In this document: positions 48,110-60,794 of the stretch, piece by piece | How positions within the stretch are numbered: position 1 is the stretch's first letter | Layout of the letters: the number at the start of each line of letters is the position of its first letter | Position numbers and translations under genes: made by a program | The notes under the pieces: model-generated | Database searches by the model: none | Told to the model about the DNA's origin: nothing | Seen by the model: only the letters and a program-made list of their open reading frames with translations | From: Arctopsyche grandis | Lineage: Eukaryota > Arthropoda > Insecta > Trichoptera > Hydropsychidae | Assembly: GCF_051622035.1 (NCBI RefSeq) | Contig: NC_135356.1 | Location: 17,721,685-17,785,684, forward strand | Reading direction: 5' to 3' | DNA length: 64,000 bases

Positions 48110-48505
48110 CAGTGTTTCTCAACATTTTTTGTGACATTCAATGCCCCAAAAATCTCTATGCCCCCCCCCCATGCATCATTATTATATAGCTCAACAAATT
48201 CTTAAAATAAATGAAGGATAATCAAATACTATTTTTTTTTTAAATAAAAACGATCACATAAAAATACAATTTCAGAACGTTGATGAAGCCAATTATCTCG
48301 GCCTCACTGTCTCAAATATACAGCCTCGCTGTCTCATCCATCTGTATTGAGAATCTTCTTGTTTTCTTTTTCAATTAGTTGTGTTTCTACATTCATAGCC
48401 ATCTCATATATTCGATTACTAACAGTACAATTGCTCAGTGGCATTTTTTTGACGTCTTTATCATTTATTACCAAAACTCTTTTGAGAACAACTTATATAA
48501 CTGGT
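48110..48505 (-). pseudogene. Fragment of a ZBED5/SCAND3-like hAT transposase
   Basis: The terminus CAGTGTTTCTCAACATTTTT at 48110 is a typical hAT end. The minus strand of about 48240-48505 encodes a fragment reading KDVKKMPLSNCTVSNRIYEM and then AMNVETQLIEKENKK, matching the region just before the catalytic core in ZBED5-like hAT transposases. A piggyBac-type MITE abuts the upstream side at 48510. Confidence 0.6.
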
Positions 48506-48509
48506 TTAA

Positions 48510-49111
48510 CCCTTTGAATGCTGACCATCGCCGATCGGCGTTTTGCCAAGTCCATGGGCCTGCAAAACGCCGATAGGTGTTGAATTTGAGCGTGTACAAA
48601 GTAACCAAGAATACTACCTGCAAAGCGTTTCCAGTTGCATTGAACATGGGTCGTGTAATTCGTGTCATTCATTTGTCAACGTTTATTAAGACTGGTTTAC
48701 AATGGAATTTCTGAATTTATAACCATAGCAGAATTTTCCGATGGATGGAAATCCCTAACTGCTGAGTATTTTAGATTGTGGCTTAGCATTTAGATTGTGA
48801 GCATTACATTTTAACAACAATGAAGAATTTGCAACTAGTTTTGGAAAAATACGTTCATTAATAGACTTCTTTTGTTTATTTTATATTGTTGCAAGATATA
48901 TTAGAGTGTCTAAACACACCTTTGCAAAACTCGAAATCCTCGGCGGTAGTTATCTAGGGTAGTGATCTAGATCTAGGGTGTGTTTGGATTAGCTAAAATT
49001 TTTATACCTGCTTTCTATTGGATTTCTAAATAATCCTAATTGGAAATGTTGTTGAAATTTTAAGCGTGGCGGGCTTTCAACAAAAAAAAAGGACGTTCAG
49101 CACTAAAAGGG
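48510..49111. mobile_element. piggyBac-type MITE, 602 bp
   Basis: TTAA at 48506-48509 and 49112-49115 flank inverted ends CCCTTTGAATGCTGACCAT and CCCTTTTAGTGCTGAACGT. A subterminal CGCCGATCGGCG palindrome and its partial copy CGCCGATAGG lie near the left end. No transposase sequence. Confidence 0.88.
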
Positions 49112-49115
49112 TTAA

Positions 49116-50994
49116 GTAAATCCTCTCCTATATGATAGTTTTTTCAAATTTAACCACGAAAAGAAAAATATTCTAAGCGTACGATTTTTTCTAGCACTTC
49201 GTTCAGAGAACAATTAATTTATTGTTGACAGTTTCAAATTTCTATTTAAATTTTTAAATTAATTCAGAGCGTATATATGTAGTTCACACAAGTTTCTTCT
49301 TTAAATGCGTTTCAAGAAGATCTTTTTTCATAGATTCGTCGGTCAGTTTTCGCACAACAGATAGAATGGTAAACGAACATCATGAATAGTAGACGAAATG
49401 GTAAATAAATTTATAATTTGCACATTGCCTGCCCCCCTTTCGAATCGTCAGCTTATGGCTGCAGTTCGAATTTACAGATTTATATATGGCATCGATACGA
49501 GTTTCTTTCCATATTTTTGACCGCGACTTTGTATGTACATATACATATAGTAGATGTGGCAAATTCGGTTCTATGTATGTATTTGGAATACAGGAATATT
49601 TGCCGGGTTTTCAAGACGCAATTGTTAACAAATGTAATATTTTATAATGAATGAGAACGTTTGCGCAATATTTTAGTGAAATGCTTTCTTTAGATAAGTC
49701 GAGTGAATCAAGGTTATGTCGAGTGGAATTGCGTACACTTTCGATTGAAAAGTAAAAGTCGCAATTAATTAATTATAATGCGTAATTTTCAAATGTACGT
49801 ACATATGTATGCGGAAAATGGTACAGCATGCGAGAAAATTTATTGCCCAATTTGATCACACACGAACAATCGTAAATTTTCATTGTCCAGACAAGCCTTG
49901 TGGCGAATGCACAGTGAGGCGACGCGACTCGAAGGAGCCGACGAACTTGTCGAACTTTCGGTGATAGTTCGTCGCTTCTTGTCGGGTCATACCACCGTGC
50001 ATTCAACCTTAGATACATACATACATATAAACAAAACATGAAAATTCCAAAGGATAAGTGCCATTTCCGGTATGTCGATATTCGTGTGAAATATCAATGC
50101 AATGTCTCAAAATTGATTTCTACCGCTTATTGGGTTTGATTTGACGCCATATCTTATCCGACGAAGTGTTACTTACTGATTACGAGCATTTCGTCTGATA
50201 CCTCTTTTTTTCTTTGTTTCTAATGTTTTCTTTAGGGTTTTTTGTTGTTGTAATAATTTAAGCGTTTCTTTAGTATTTTTTATATGTTGTGTCAATTTGC
50301 GCATTTGTTTCTTTTAAATATCTAACTGATGTGTATATTTTATATTTGGGAAATGGTATTTTTTTTAGATTCTAATAGCTTAATATGTATGAATTTTGCT
50401 TAAGATTCAGTACCATCTTTCTCGTGCAATTTTCATAAAATGTCATTATAGAAGAGAAGAATTTTGATTTTTAAATGCTTTTTATTATTACTAAAGTAAA
50501 CCATCTTATATCTATACATTTTCATAGCTACTAATCTAATGATCATTTTCTATTTTAGATTTTTTTGTTCGTAATTATATTATTACCTTATTTTAATGTT
50601 AACATAATAGGAAAAAGAGCTCAAAAACCAATTTACAAGAAAGCTTCGTTATGAATAACCTCTAACATACGCGAATCATAAAATACGCGATTTCCATTGT
50701 TCAAAACTTATTGATCATTAGGAATTGCGTTTTTTTCTTATTTTAATGTTTAATGTACAGAATAATTGGAAAAAGAGCTCAAAAACCTATTTACAATTCT
50801 TATAAATTCTCATAATACATTTTATACATAATAATTAACTAAAGACTCTCTAAAGTCGACGATCTAAAGTAAAGTAGAATTTGTTAAGGCAAACTGTGTT
50901 TATACCTAAAGGGTATAAGAAAGCTTTGTTATTTTTTGCTGTTTTTATAATTATTAAATTATGTTTACAATACATCTTATATCTATTATAAATT
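49116..50994. other. Gene-free interval
   Basis: AT-rich. A balanced patch at 49890-50010 contains no recognisable coding. The phrase AGGAAAAAGAGCTCAAAAACC and its near-copy recur at about 50610 and 50767, an imperfect local duplication. Confidence 0.35.
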
Positions 50995-51127
50995 TAAAGC
51001 CCCGACCCAGAGCGTGCCGCGTATTGTTCAAATGTTGTAAATGCATTGTTAAAGGTTTGCCGAACCTTTTTTACAAAGGATTTACAACAATGGAACAATG
51101 AGCGGCCCCTTGGCTATCCTACCTCTA
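50995..51127. mobile_element. Palindromic M1 MITE, about 133 bp
   Basis: Ends TAAAGCCCCGACCCAGAG and, read inward, TAGAGGTAGGATAGCC. The core TTGTAAATGCATTGTTAAAG and the following GTTTGCCGAACCTTTTTTAC are identical to the copy at 7810. The AT-rich flanks do not give a clean 8-bp duplication. Confidence 0.78.
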
Positions 51128-52439
51128 ATTATAATATATATATAATATTGATCTACTGATCATTTTATATTTTACATTTTTTTTTATTAGTAATTATAGT
51201 ATTATATTATTTTAATGTTAATATACAGCACACTATATCAAAAACCTATTTCCAAGAAAGCTTCGTTACCTCTAACATACGCTAATCATAAAATAACGAA
51301 ACCTATTGATCAATAGGAATCGCGTATTTTTTTCTTACCGCTGCTAACAACCGCGAAATTAACTATAAATTTTACCTCAATGACAGTTTTTCTCTTAAGA
51401 TTTTTTAAGTTTGAAAAATTCATTCCAGAACGTTAACTCTAAATTACCAAAATATGTACGGAATCCACGTATATATGTACTTGAGACTTTCAGGAATTTA
51501 CAATATGATTCAATACAAGTTGTTGAAATACGTATCTGCCCAAGTAGCAGGGGTACTTGTTTCTCGTCTCATTTGCTGTGTGTGGGTAATCGAGCAGACG
51601 AAAAGCTTAACACTTTGGGAATTATGACTCAGTCAATTGATTGAAGGGGGTGAAGTGGCATTTAGCCGTGTGTCTGGAAATTTCAATCGAAGATCGGCGA
51701 CGGAGAAGACACTCGAATGGTACCCAAAATAATGCAGAGGTCACTAGTGCACGAGACTTGTACATTGTTCATAGAAAAAAATGTGTCAGATCCATAAATA
51801 TCGATCGCTCGAAGAGTGTGATTTTTTCTAGCTAGCGTATATATGTAATAAATACCCGTTGGCGACAACTTGAACTTTTTTCTCAGCTGGGGTAAATCCG
51901 ATCCGCACACTATGTATGTATATATACATATGTATTACACTCTGCAATGTAATCACAGTGAGAATTTAAATTAAATTCTATTGGTTGGCGTTTCGCCTTA
52001 ACCAATCTGGGCTCAATTGTTTGTCAACTAATTGTGTACACGCCCATGTCCATTTAAATGGTTCCAAAGATTGGTTTGGAGTCTAGACCTGTGTATTTAA
52101 ACTAAGAAATTCTCAATGTCTCTCTGTCGAGTACTCGCTTTGGGGTTTGCTTATTTTTTTATTTTTATTTAATTTAAAAGGCACGCCCGAATTTGACTTT
52201 GGAGCTCGTATAAGGTGCTTTCGTGTCGGGCCACAATTACATATTATTATTGGACGTCGAGAATCGATTAGAGCGGTGGTTGGAAACCGGGTATGAAACT
52301 GGCGGTATTTATAATATGTGTATATACATATGTAATATATGTAATGCTTCTTTGCGTGCTTTTTTTCGTTTCTCCATGTATTAATTTGCAGTACAAAATT
52401 GGGCGACGGATCTGAATATGGTAGCCGCGATAGCAATCT
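51128..52439. other. Gene-free interval
   Basis: AT-rich with somewhat balanced sequence at 51540-51760 and 51960-52270; no recognisable protein, RNA or element ends. Confidence 0.3.
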
Positions 52440-53040
52440 GTCTGGCGTAGCTTTAAGGCGCAGACACACACATAATCGTACGGCACGGCATGCCTTAGTA
52501 GACTCCGACTGTGCATGGGCCTGTCTTATGTCATTGTTAATTTCGACAAGTTCTTCTAATATCTTCACTGTCACTGTCAAACCAATGGCATAAATCAGGC
52601 GTGCTAGCGTTTTTTTTTTGTATTTGCAAAACTATCTAAAAAAATACGTGCTGCGTACGATTCGGGCGAAAACACACAGCGGTGCACGTGCCACGTGGTT
52701 TTTTTTTTATAGATACATTTAAACTTGCACATATTCATGGAACGCCAAGCACGCCCCGTCCCAAAATGATCCTCTGGGGGTATTTTCGGTTAAATTATAT
52801 CCTTGCTTGACAGTGATCGATAACGGTGTATCCCATATTTGAAGAAATGTAGGAGACCACCCACAGCGGGTAGCCAGGCGCACGATGTGCCGTTCATCGC
52901 CGTGTGTTTTCGCCCGCCCTTCTGTTTTTGTACCCTTAGACAGTATTCTCAGTCGTTTGCTCCAGCACAAATTAAGGCACAGACACGATGAGGGCGCAGA
53001 TATATGGAGAGGCACGTGGTACGCGGGTTTTTTTTTTTAA
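52440..53040. repeat. Repeat family C, two copies in opposite orientation
   Basis: 52440-52710 (plus) contains GGCACGGCATGCC, TAGTAGACTCCGACTGTGCA, GTTAATTTCGACAAGTTCTT and CAAAACTATCTAAAAAAATA. 52730-53015 (minus) contains TCCTACATTTCTTCAAATAT and GTTATCGATCACTGTCAA. The same blocks occur in order at 60225-60790. Further pieces flank the SINE up to about 53770. Confidence 0.65.
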
Positions 53041-53054
53041 GATGTTTTTGCACA

Positions 53055-53475
53055 TTTATTTATTTATTTCATAAAACATGAACAGTCGCCTTTACAGATC
53101 GCTCCAAAGCGACGAGTGCACTTACGTATACAGATACAATCAATATACATAAGCATTTTATACAATGCGAATTCATACAAACATCCACAGTGACATCTAT
53201 GTAGAAATTTTTGCAGCATTTTATAATCAAATTGGCGAACTTCAAGACGTTGAATAACTTGAGATTACCAAGAGAGAATAGGAAAAGAGGTGCCATTTTT
53301 TTTACAGGAAACGTTTCAATGAAAATCAGAAAAATTGGCAAACTCTGATAAGAAACGATCGACCTGAAGTCACAAACCAAGGTTTGGCCAGCAGCGGGAC
53401 TCTTAGTGGGACTCGACCCCGTGACCACTCTGCCCGAAAGCATACTATGCTAACCACTAGTCCACGCCGCTGGTT
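53055..53475 (-). mobile_element. tRNA-derived SINE (copy 1)
   Basis: Read on the minus strand, the head GCGTGGACTAGTGGTTAGCA holds an RNA polymerase III A-box-like sequence. GGGGTCGAGTCC (53409-53420) is a B-box. A body of about 330 bp follows and ends in an AAAT repeat tail at 53055-53075. It is inserted among family C repeat sequence. Confidence 0.8.
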
Positions 53476-54253
53476 ATTGTAAAAAAAAACGCTAGCACGC
53501 ATAATCTAGGCTATCGGCACCCATGTCTCAAATCATCGTATTGACATTGTTTTAGAGTAATCGATAACAGTGATTCTCGCCTGCGGATTTATCTCCACAG
53601 GAAGCCAAGAACGTGTCCCTGCCGTTCGGTTAAGTGTGTGCCTTGAATCGTACGCCATGCACGTGCTTGTGGTTTACAACTTGGAAAATATTAAAAAAAA
53701 AACACATACCACTCTGTGTATCTGCGCCCTTAATGTGGAGTAACTAGCCATGTGACTATTTTTTTTTTGCATATATGCGATGCGATTTCAGATGATAGAA
53801 GGATACATACAGAAAAGTTACAGACGTAAGCTTTTATATGAAGTGACTAGCTGGCATTGCTTCATATTTTTCCATTGTACGCAATACAGTCAACCTTTCT
53901 GTAATGATATGATAGGATATAATCCAGAGCGTTATAGGATAGTTGACTGTACATTTGTGATTTCCTTTAGTCCTTGAGTCTGAAATTAAATTGTATATAA
54001 TTCGATGTTTTGCATTCGAACTTTGTTTGCGTGAATTTATTCTACACTTGTTGCGCATATGTATATATTTAAATTGAGTTGATTCGATTAAATAAATAAA
54101 AATGGTCGGTTACAGTTTGTTTTTTTAAGCACTTGTTCATTTTCCAAGCATTGTTCACGTCTTCACTAATTGAAGTAGGTGTACATATATAATCTTTTTA
54201 TGGATTTCTTATGATTATCGTGTAATTGATCTTCACCTGTTGAACTTAATTAT

Positions 54254-54560
54254 AGATCGGTGGTTGCGTTAATGCTAACCACCGAGAGGTTCCCGGGTTC
54301 AAGCCCAGCGTTGACTTCGATTGAAAATAATTTATTCGGAGTATTTCTGCAGTGCTGCTGGTCAGAAACGGGTATTTGTGATCGTTTCTTATCAGAGTTT
54401 GCTAATTTATCTGATTTCATTGTTCAAACGGCTCCTCATCAAATAGACAAAACCATCCTATTTACTGGCCTAACAGATACATATATCCCAATGCGCCTTC
54501 CTGGCCAATTACAAAAATCGATATACAATTTTTACAATAATTTTAAGAAAGCATCATAGA
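54254..54560 (+). mobile_element. tRNA-derived SINE (copy 2)
   Basis: The head GGTGGTTGCGTTAATGCTAA and B-box GGGTTCAAGCCC (54295-54306) match the SINE family. The body includes GTGATCGTTTCTTATCAGAG, shared in inverted form with copies 1 and 3. Confidence 0.8.
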
Positions 54561-54599
54561 GATCTGTGGACAAATTTTTGGTAAACTTACATTTTCGGA

Positions 54600-54900
54600 G
54601 CATTTTTTTTATATAAATCGTCAAATTTCGAGATGTTTATGGATAAATTTGCAGCATTTTTATACGAATCAGCGAAATTAGAGATGTTGAAAACTCGAAA
54701 ATTGCGCGAAATGGGTAAAGTTTGCACATTTGTTGGAACCGTTTCAATGGAAATCAGATGAATTAGCAAACTGTGATAGGAAACGATCGACTTGGAGTCA
54801 CAAACCGAGATCTGGCCAGCAGCAACCAATGGGACACGAACCCGTGACCACTATGTTGGAAAGCATACACATATGCTAACTACTAGTCCACGCTGATGGT
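54600..54900 (-). mobile_element. tRNA-derived SINE (copy 3)
   Basis: The minus-strand head GCGTGGACTAGTAGTTAGCA precedes the B-box GGTTCGTGTCC (near 54832-54843). It lies tail-to-tail with copy 2, the two tails meeting at about 54560-54600. Confidence 0.8.
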
Positions 54901-57433
54901 TTTTCAAAATATAAATAAAAATAATAATGTTTTTTGGTGTTACTTACCACCTATTGCGTGCAAATGTTCGTCTAGTCTGAATCTGCAATAGAAAGCGAAA
55001 TCAGAATGTAGAAGCAATTAGAATACAGTTACGGATGACGATGACTTGCGATCGATCTAGTGATTTTTCAGTTTCAAACGCATACACACTTATTACTTTG
55101 TTGTACGTATCTTTGGTTCGCTATTGATTGTATTCTAAAAGCTATCTAAAATTATGTATTTTTCATTTGAACATTTTCGTAATATGTACCGGCATTGTTC
55201 GAATCGGAAGCGTGACGTTTTTGAATATATCATTATTATTTTGTAGCTTTTGCTTTGTGTCGAAATGTATAATACATATTTATATTTTGTACGTATTTTG
55301 TATTTTATTTTCAACTCTATATTGAATAAATTGCATTCGCTGCCGCAAATGTTAGCGTTATTCAATTTTATTCGCATTTTGTTCATGAAATTTATAATTG
55401 ATTCCCGCAATGTAGCGTTTCGTTTATTTGTTGATTTGTTTTTTGTTTTCAATTTTCTCTGCCACCATTTTAATATCTCTCGATTACAGTTTCGATTCTG
55501 TGTCTCTCTCTATATATATATGCATATAATGTGTGTATTAAAAAGTCTAAAATATGTATTACTTTTGATCATCATTTTTGAATGATAAATTACATATATT
55601 TGTTTTCAATTTCTAGGAGCAATGCAATATAATGGTATCAATATTATATCAATATATAGTTTGATTGTAAAAAATTTGCGCTAAATGCGTGATTAATAAT
55701 ATCGCATTACTCATGCGATTAATATATTTTATAGCATTTTTAATATTGTTTGCAAACCTGGCATGCAACTGATCGTTTTAAAAACCAGCCAACACTAATT
55801 CATTATTTCGGGGGTGTTGACATTTTGCACAACGCGGCGTATTTAATAGCCGTGTGATGGTATATTGAGTATAATTACTTGATTAATTTCAGTTTTTTTA
55901 ATTTGCTAATTGTCTCTTTTTTTACGATATGAGAATTTTCAAATTTTTGTATAATTTTATATTCGTAAAAAAGTTGTGAAAATTGTATTGCGATCTTTGT
56001 TCACTGGATCCCTTTTCAATTTTTTTAATGAAAATAAAACTGTTATTAAGCTTGATTTATTATTATTATTATTGTTTAAATACAAAATGTCAATTTCCGG
56101 TTATTGAATGGAATGGTTATTGAATGGAACATATGTATGTAATTATGAATGCGTATATTTAAAAATTGTGTTTTTTTTCTATAATTAAAACATCTGATTA
56201 ACGACGGTAACAATGATTTAAAATTAGTTCGATTTTATTTTTACCTTATCTTTTTTTTGTGGGTAGATATGTATGTATCAATTATAGATAAAGAATTTTT
56301 GACTTTTTGAGGTACAGTTTACACCTTTAGATTATGCAGTTTTGTCTAATGAAACTAAGCCGCTAGAGAAAAAATTCGGATATGTTTGCTTTTACAAAAC
56401 AATTTTGAAGTTGCAATCATGTGGATTGGTTTCATGGGTCAAAAATATGTTCATATCTTTGTACGTATATTGATTACTATGATTGATATATTGTACTATA
56501 TTGATTTTTTCTAGAAAAATGAATTTTCGCTAAATTTCAAAAAATTGCTAATACATTTTTTTTAAATCGTTCAATAACTTTTTCCATGATATTCCATATT
56601 GTTTTGCAGTCTAAAATCAGCGATAGTTTTTTTTTCAACTTTTACATTTTTGTAATATATGTATGTATGTACTATTGTTAACCGAAGATTTTTTTACTAT
56701 ACATATTTCGCATCTGGTCACCTATGACCTCTATTATTAGAACATCAAAGCAATCTGAGTTGTATTCACTGTTCACATATCCATTATTTTCTTCATTGTC
56801 TTCAGTATCTTCGTTATTGTCATCTTTTTACATATTAACATAAATAACACTCAAAACTGGTAAATGGAGTCTATAATTATAGCTTAGGTTGATATAAGTA
56901 GTATAGATTATCGATTAAGTTTATAATGTGCTGGAGACAATTTTCCAAATTTTTTTATCTCTATAAACTTAACAAACTATCGCTCTTAATTAATAGATAC
57001 AATGTCATTGTCAAAAGAAATACCAAAAGAATATGATTTTGCGGTAATGAACTCTAAAAAATTTTCAGCCTGGTAATTTCCATTTTTCGGTACCGATACG
57101 ATATTGTATGAATTTTTAGAATTGCAATATATGTATCTATATACTATGTACGTATATTTCATTCATCAATAGATAGGATAAACATTGCTTGCATTTTGAT
57201 ATTGCTTTTTGTACTTGCATTTTTATTAAATTTATTCCGTATGTAGCCGTGTGTATACATATCTTCAAAAATATTTACGTGAGAGTTTTTGAACAAACAC
57301 TGCATTTTGTTAATTCATAATTGGCATTTTTAACAAAATATTTCAAACAGCCTTGATAACTTTTGTTCATTGAAGCTACATAAATTAAAATAAATATATT
57401 AAAATAATATTTCGTTTTTATTATCTATACATT
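54901..57433. other. Long gene-free interval
   Basis: AT-rich. A minus-strand acidic stretch near 56720-56830 (reads KDDNNEDTEDNEENNGYVNS) has the look of a transposase or nuclear-protein remnant but is too short to assign. No genes or defined elements. Confidence 0.35.
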
Positions 57434-57545
57434 GGGGCCGTCAAGACCAACAATATTTTCCATATCCAGTTCCCATATAGCCACCTTTGGTGGCAATTTA
57501 GGAACTGGATACGGAAAATATTTTAAGTAATATTTCGACGGCCCC
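57434..57545. mobile_element. Palindromic MITE (family M3), 112 bp
   Basis: Ends GGGGCCGTCAAGACC and, inward from the right, GGGGCCGTCGAAATA. The core TTTTCCATATCCAGTTCCCA is mirrored. Flanked by ATT (57431-57433 and 57546-57548). Confidence 0.82.
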
Positions 57546-58199
57546 ATTGAAAGAAATTATATAACTATTTTATTTTTCGAGAATTCTCGAGCAAAAACAC
57601 TATGCTGGTCATTCTGCGATAGAACGATATGCATGCATGTATGTATGAATGGATTGCCTCGGTGAATGCATTTGCAGGTGCCATAATTCACATGCATATT
57701 GTATAATGTATTTTAAACAATCCAACTGTTTCGTATTCATTAGCTCAGTCCATTCCGGTCGACATTACGATTGTTATCGAAATTTGTTGTTCTTTTTATT
57801 TTTTCGTGATTATCGGTAGTTTTTCACGTCCGATGACTTTTCCTCGTTTTTAATTTGTGTCCGACTCCACCTTCACGGTATTTGCTTCAGCGAAAGTGCA
57901 TCTCGTAACAGCCCCTCTAATTTATGTTAGAAATTTTTATTATTACAATTGGTAGCACTTTCTCGTATGTCGTTCTCAAAATTATTCTTTTTTCTGAAAC
58001 ATCCTACTTATTGAAAAGTTTGGATGACTATTTTAATTCAAACGTTACGAATTAAGTTTTTTTCATACAACAGTATTGTTGCTACAATGCATTGCCCAAT
58101 TTTAGTAACTGATTTGCTTACAATATAAAAATCCGAATTTTTAATTTGATCTTTATACATATACGTCAATTTTAACAAATTGTATCATATCGTTACGTG
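57546..58199. other. Gene-free gap
   Basis: Balanced to AT-rich sequence; nothing recognised. Confidence 0.3.
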
Positions 58200-58568
58200 A
58201 TTCATCCATCATCATCTACAGCCGCTCACCATCCACTGCTGGATGAGGGCCTCTCCAACAAGCTTCCATTCCTTTCTGTTTTGCGCAACTCATCCATCCA
58301 TCTCAGCCCACACATTTTCCTAAATTTCGTCTACCCATCTTCCATGCCGTCTTCCTTTTACCCATTTGCATTCTCTTGGGTACCATTCTAGTAGTTCTTT
58401 TGTCCACCTATCGTCCATTCTTCTAGCCACGTGGCCCACCCATTGCCATTTCAATATCTTTACTCTTTCCACTATTTCAACTACCCTTATCATAATTCTT
58501 TGAGTGTATTAGACTTTGTGTAGCATCTTGGCGTGCAATGTCCAAGTTTCAAATCCATATGTCATCAC

Positions 58569-58713
58569 TAGTGGCCGGATCCATAGCGCGCCGTTTATTG
58601 TTCAATTGTTGTAAAAGGTTCGCCCAACCTTTTTTTTTTTTGTACTCTAGCTTTGTAAATAGAGCCAAACTGCCCCGATTCCTGGAAAAAGCACGTTTTC
58701 TATCCGCAGTCTA
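58569..58713. mobile_element. M1 MITE, first of a same-site pair (145 bp)
   Basis: Starts TAGTGGCCGGATCCATAG and ends ATCCGCAGTCTA. It is flanked by GTCATCAC at 58561-58568 and 58714-58721. The left half matches the family core (GCGCCGTTTATTGTTCAA); the right half has diverged or been replaced. Confidence 0.78.
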
Positions 58714-58721
58714 GTCATCAC

Positions 58722-58865
58722 TAGAGGTCGGAATCTGAAGGGGCCGGAAACGTGCCGCCTATTGTTCCATTGTTGTAAATCCTTTGTAATAAAGGTTCGG
58801 CAAACCTTTAACAATGCATTTACAATCTTTGAACAATAAACAGCCCCTTCAGATTCCGGGCTCTA
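58722..58865. mobile_element. M1 MITE, second of a same-site pair (144 bp)
   Basis: Starts TAGAGGTCGGAATCTGAAGG and ends GATTCCGGGCTCTA, a nearly full palindrome. It is flanked by GTCATCAC at 58714-58721 and 58866-58873. Confidence 0.88.
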
Positions 58866-58995
58866 GTCATCACTGGCAAAACGCATTGATCGAAAATCTT
58901 TTTCTTCAGGCCGAGTGGCATTTTTGATATAAAAAATTAATTCGTCCAAATGCACTCCACCCTAATTTCATACGTCTCTTTATTTATTCTTCTTT

Positions 58996-59879
58996 ACTAT
59001 CGGAAACGTCTATTATTTGACCTAAATATAAATAATTATTTACTACTACTACTATTTTATCATCTAATGAAATGATATGTTAATTCAAACTTAATATCGA
59101 TAAACTGCGAACCGACGAGTGATGATTTGTTATTTTAAATTCACGATACAGGCTTTAGAAATACCAGTGGATTTCTTGAAAATGTTTCTGAAAATTTTTG
59201 TTTATGTAAATGCTTTTTTTTACTCGAAGAGGGGTCGCTAAATTCGCGCTCTATTCCTGGTGAAACTTTTTTCATACGGCTCTGCCCGTGACTGAAACAC
59301 GTGAGTGAAACATTGATTTGCGTTTCACTTGTTTTTCTAATTTTATAAAATGGACTTTTTGGCAAATTTAATAAACTGGCAAATTAACTGACCGAATTCG
59401 TATATTGTTCCTGATAATTTTATTTAAAAGTTATTAAATTATGCGCATTTTATATTGGAATATTCCTGGAAAATAGAGCACTTTAGATGCTTTTTAATAT
59501 TTCACGATTTGCATGCAAACATACATACACATGTACATACATCTGACAAATACAGTTTGGCAAACATATTTGTATATGGGTTATTCACGTTCAAAGTTCA
59601 CCACTCGTCGAGAAAATCATTGTCATATTTGTTTGAAATTTCCATTTTTTTACATACACGTGTATACGCTTTTAGAATTCACAGGTACATTCATATGCTC
59701 CACACAAAATTATCTAGGATCTTTTCGACCTTTTTGATGAACCTCAAAAATAAATTTTGTATTTGACATGGCATACAATACCTTGTCTTTACGAGGATCC
59801 GAGCTGTCAAATTTAGTGAGTTTTTCATGAATATATAAACAGATCTAATGGACTTTTCTGATTTTACGCTATCTAGTAT
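58996..59879. other. Gene-free gap
   Basis: AT-rich with no recognisable exon or element. Confidence 0.3.
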
Positions 59880-60180
59880 GCACGTTCATAGTAATAATAG
59901 ATGAAGTTTTGTGACATTCGACATTTTGACAGATTTGAATTCGGATCTATCTCTGATCACGTTATCATGGCTTATAAAATATGTATGTGCGCCAGTATGT
60001 GTGTCTGTGTATTTTGGAAATAATTCAAACACCGTTAATCTTATCAAACTGAAACTTGGTGTCGGATATTGTAATGTTTCTTGTTACGTTGTAAGTTTTT
60101 TTTCAAAATCTTAGGTTGACCGGAAGTGATATACCCTCTTGTTTCACTTGTTTTTGGATTAAATAATCTTATAAACTCAA
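59880..60180 (+). repeat. Dispersed repeat family F, copy
   Basis: Contains TAGTAATAATAGATGAAGTT, GATTTGAATTCGGATC, GATCACGTTATCATGG and CAAAATCTTAGGTTGACCGG, collinear with 24280-24520. Confidence 0.65.
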
Positions 60181-60224
60181 CGGATGTTTTGGGCATTGGG
60201 CCATACATGTAATTGTAAAAACAC

Positions 60225-60790
60225 ACTCAAAAGGTAGACTCCAGCTGTGATAGGCGTGTCTTCATGTCAATGTTAATTCGCGCCATCTTATTATTTAGAC
60301 AAATTTCTCCTACATTTCTTCAAATATGGGAATTACCGTTATCGATCACTGTCAAACCTATGTAAATACAAGCGTAAAATATCATCGAAAACACTGCAGG
60401 GGGTGAGTTTTGATCTGGGTCCCCATAGCGTAGATCAGACGTGTAAGCGCTCCTTTTACATGTGCAAAACTATCTAAAAAAAATACATGCCGCATACCAC
60501 TCGTGTGTTTATGCCCCAATGGTAAGAATACACTTAAAAATTGGGGCACGGCACGCCTAGGTAGACTCCAGCTGTGATAGGCGTGTCTTCATGTTAATGT
60601 TAATTCGCACCATCTTATTATTTCGACAAGTTTTTCTTATATTTCTTCAAATATGGGAATCAACTTTATGGATCGCTGTCAAACAAACACTCCAGGTGGT
60701 GAATTTTGGGAAGATCGTGATCGTGATCGTGAAGCTAGCTGTTTTTTGTATGTGCAAAATTGTACAAAACAAAAAAATTATACACTGTCT
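60225..60790 (+). repeat. Repeat family C, tandem pair
   Basis: GGTAGACTCCAGCTGTGATA and the following GGCGTGTCTTCATGT occur at about 60233 and 60559, then TTAATTCG(C)(G/A)CCATCTTATTATTT in both, and the TTTCTTCAAATATGGGAAT block. The two copies are about 325 bp apart. The second is cut by the hAT at 60795. Confidence 0.75.
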
Positions 60791-60794
60791 GCAC

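Larger units (their letters stand above)
58200..58995 (-). pseudogene. RTE-like 3' fragment carrying two MITE insertions
   Basis: The minus strand reads, with stops, the same C-terminal sequence as 32481-33024: VMTYGF, then LKWQWVGHVARRMD, a GRRWVDEI-like segment, MSCAKQKGMEACWRGPHPAV-like debris and an ATGATG tail near 58205. The segment homologous to GCCAGTGATGACGTATGGAT is interrupted at 58561-58873 by two MITEs. Confidence 0.75.

Noticed and set aside
53400..54845. Functional tRNA genes
   Set aside because: A- and B-boxes are present but the heads are followed by long SINE bodies and tails; no cloverleaf with acceptor stem closes.
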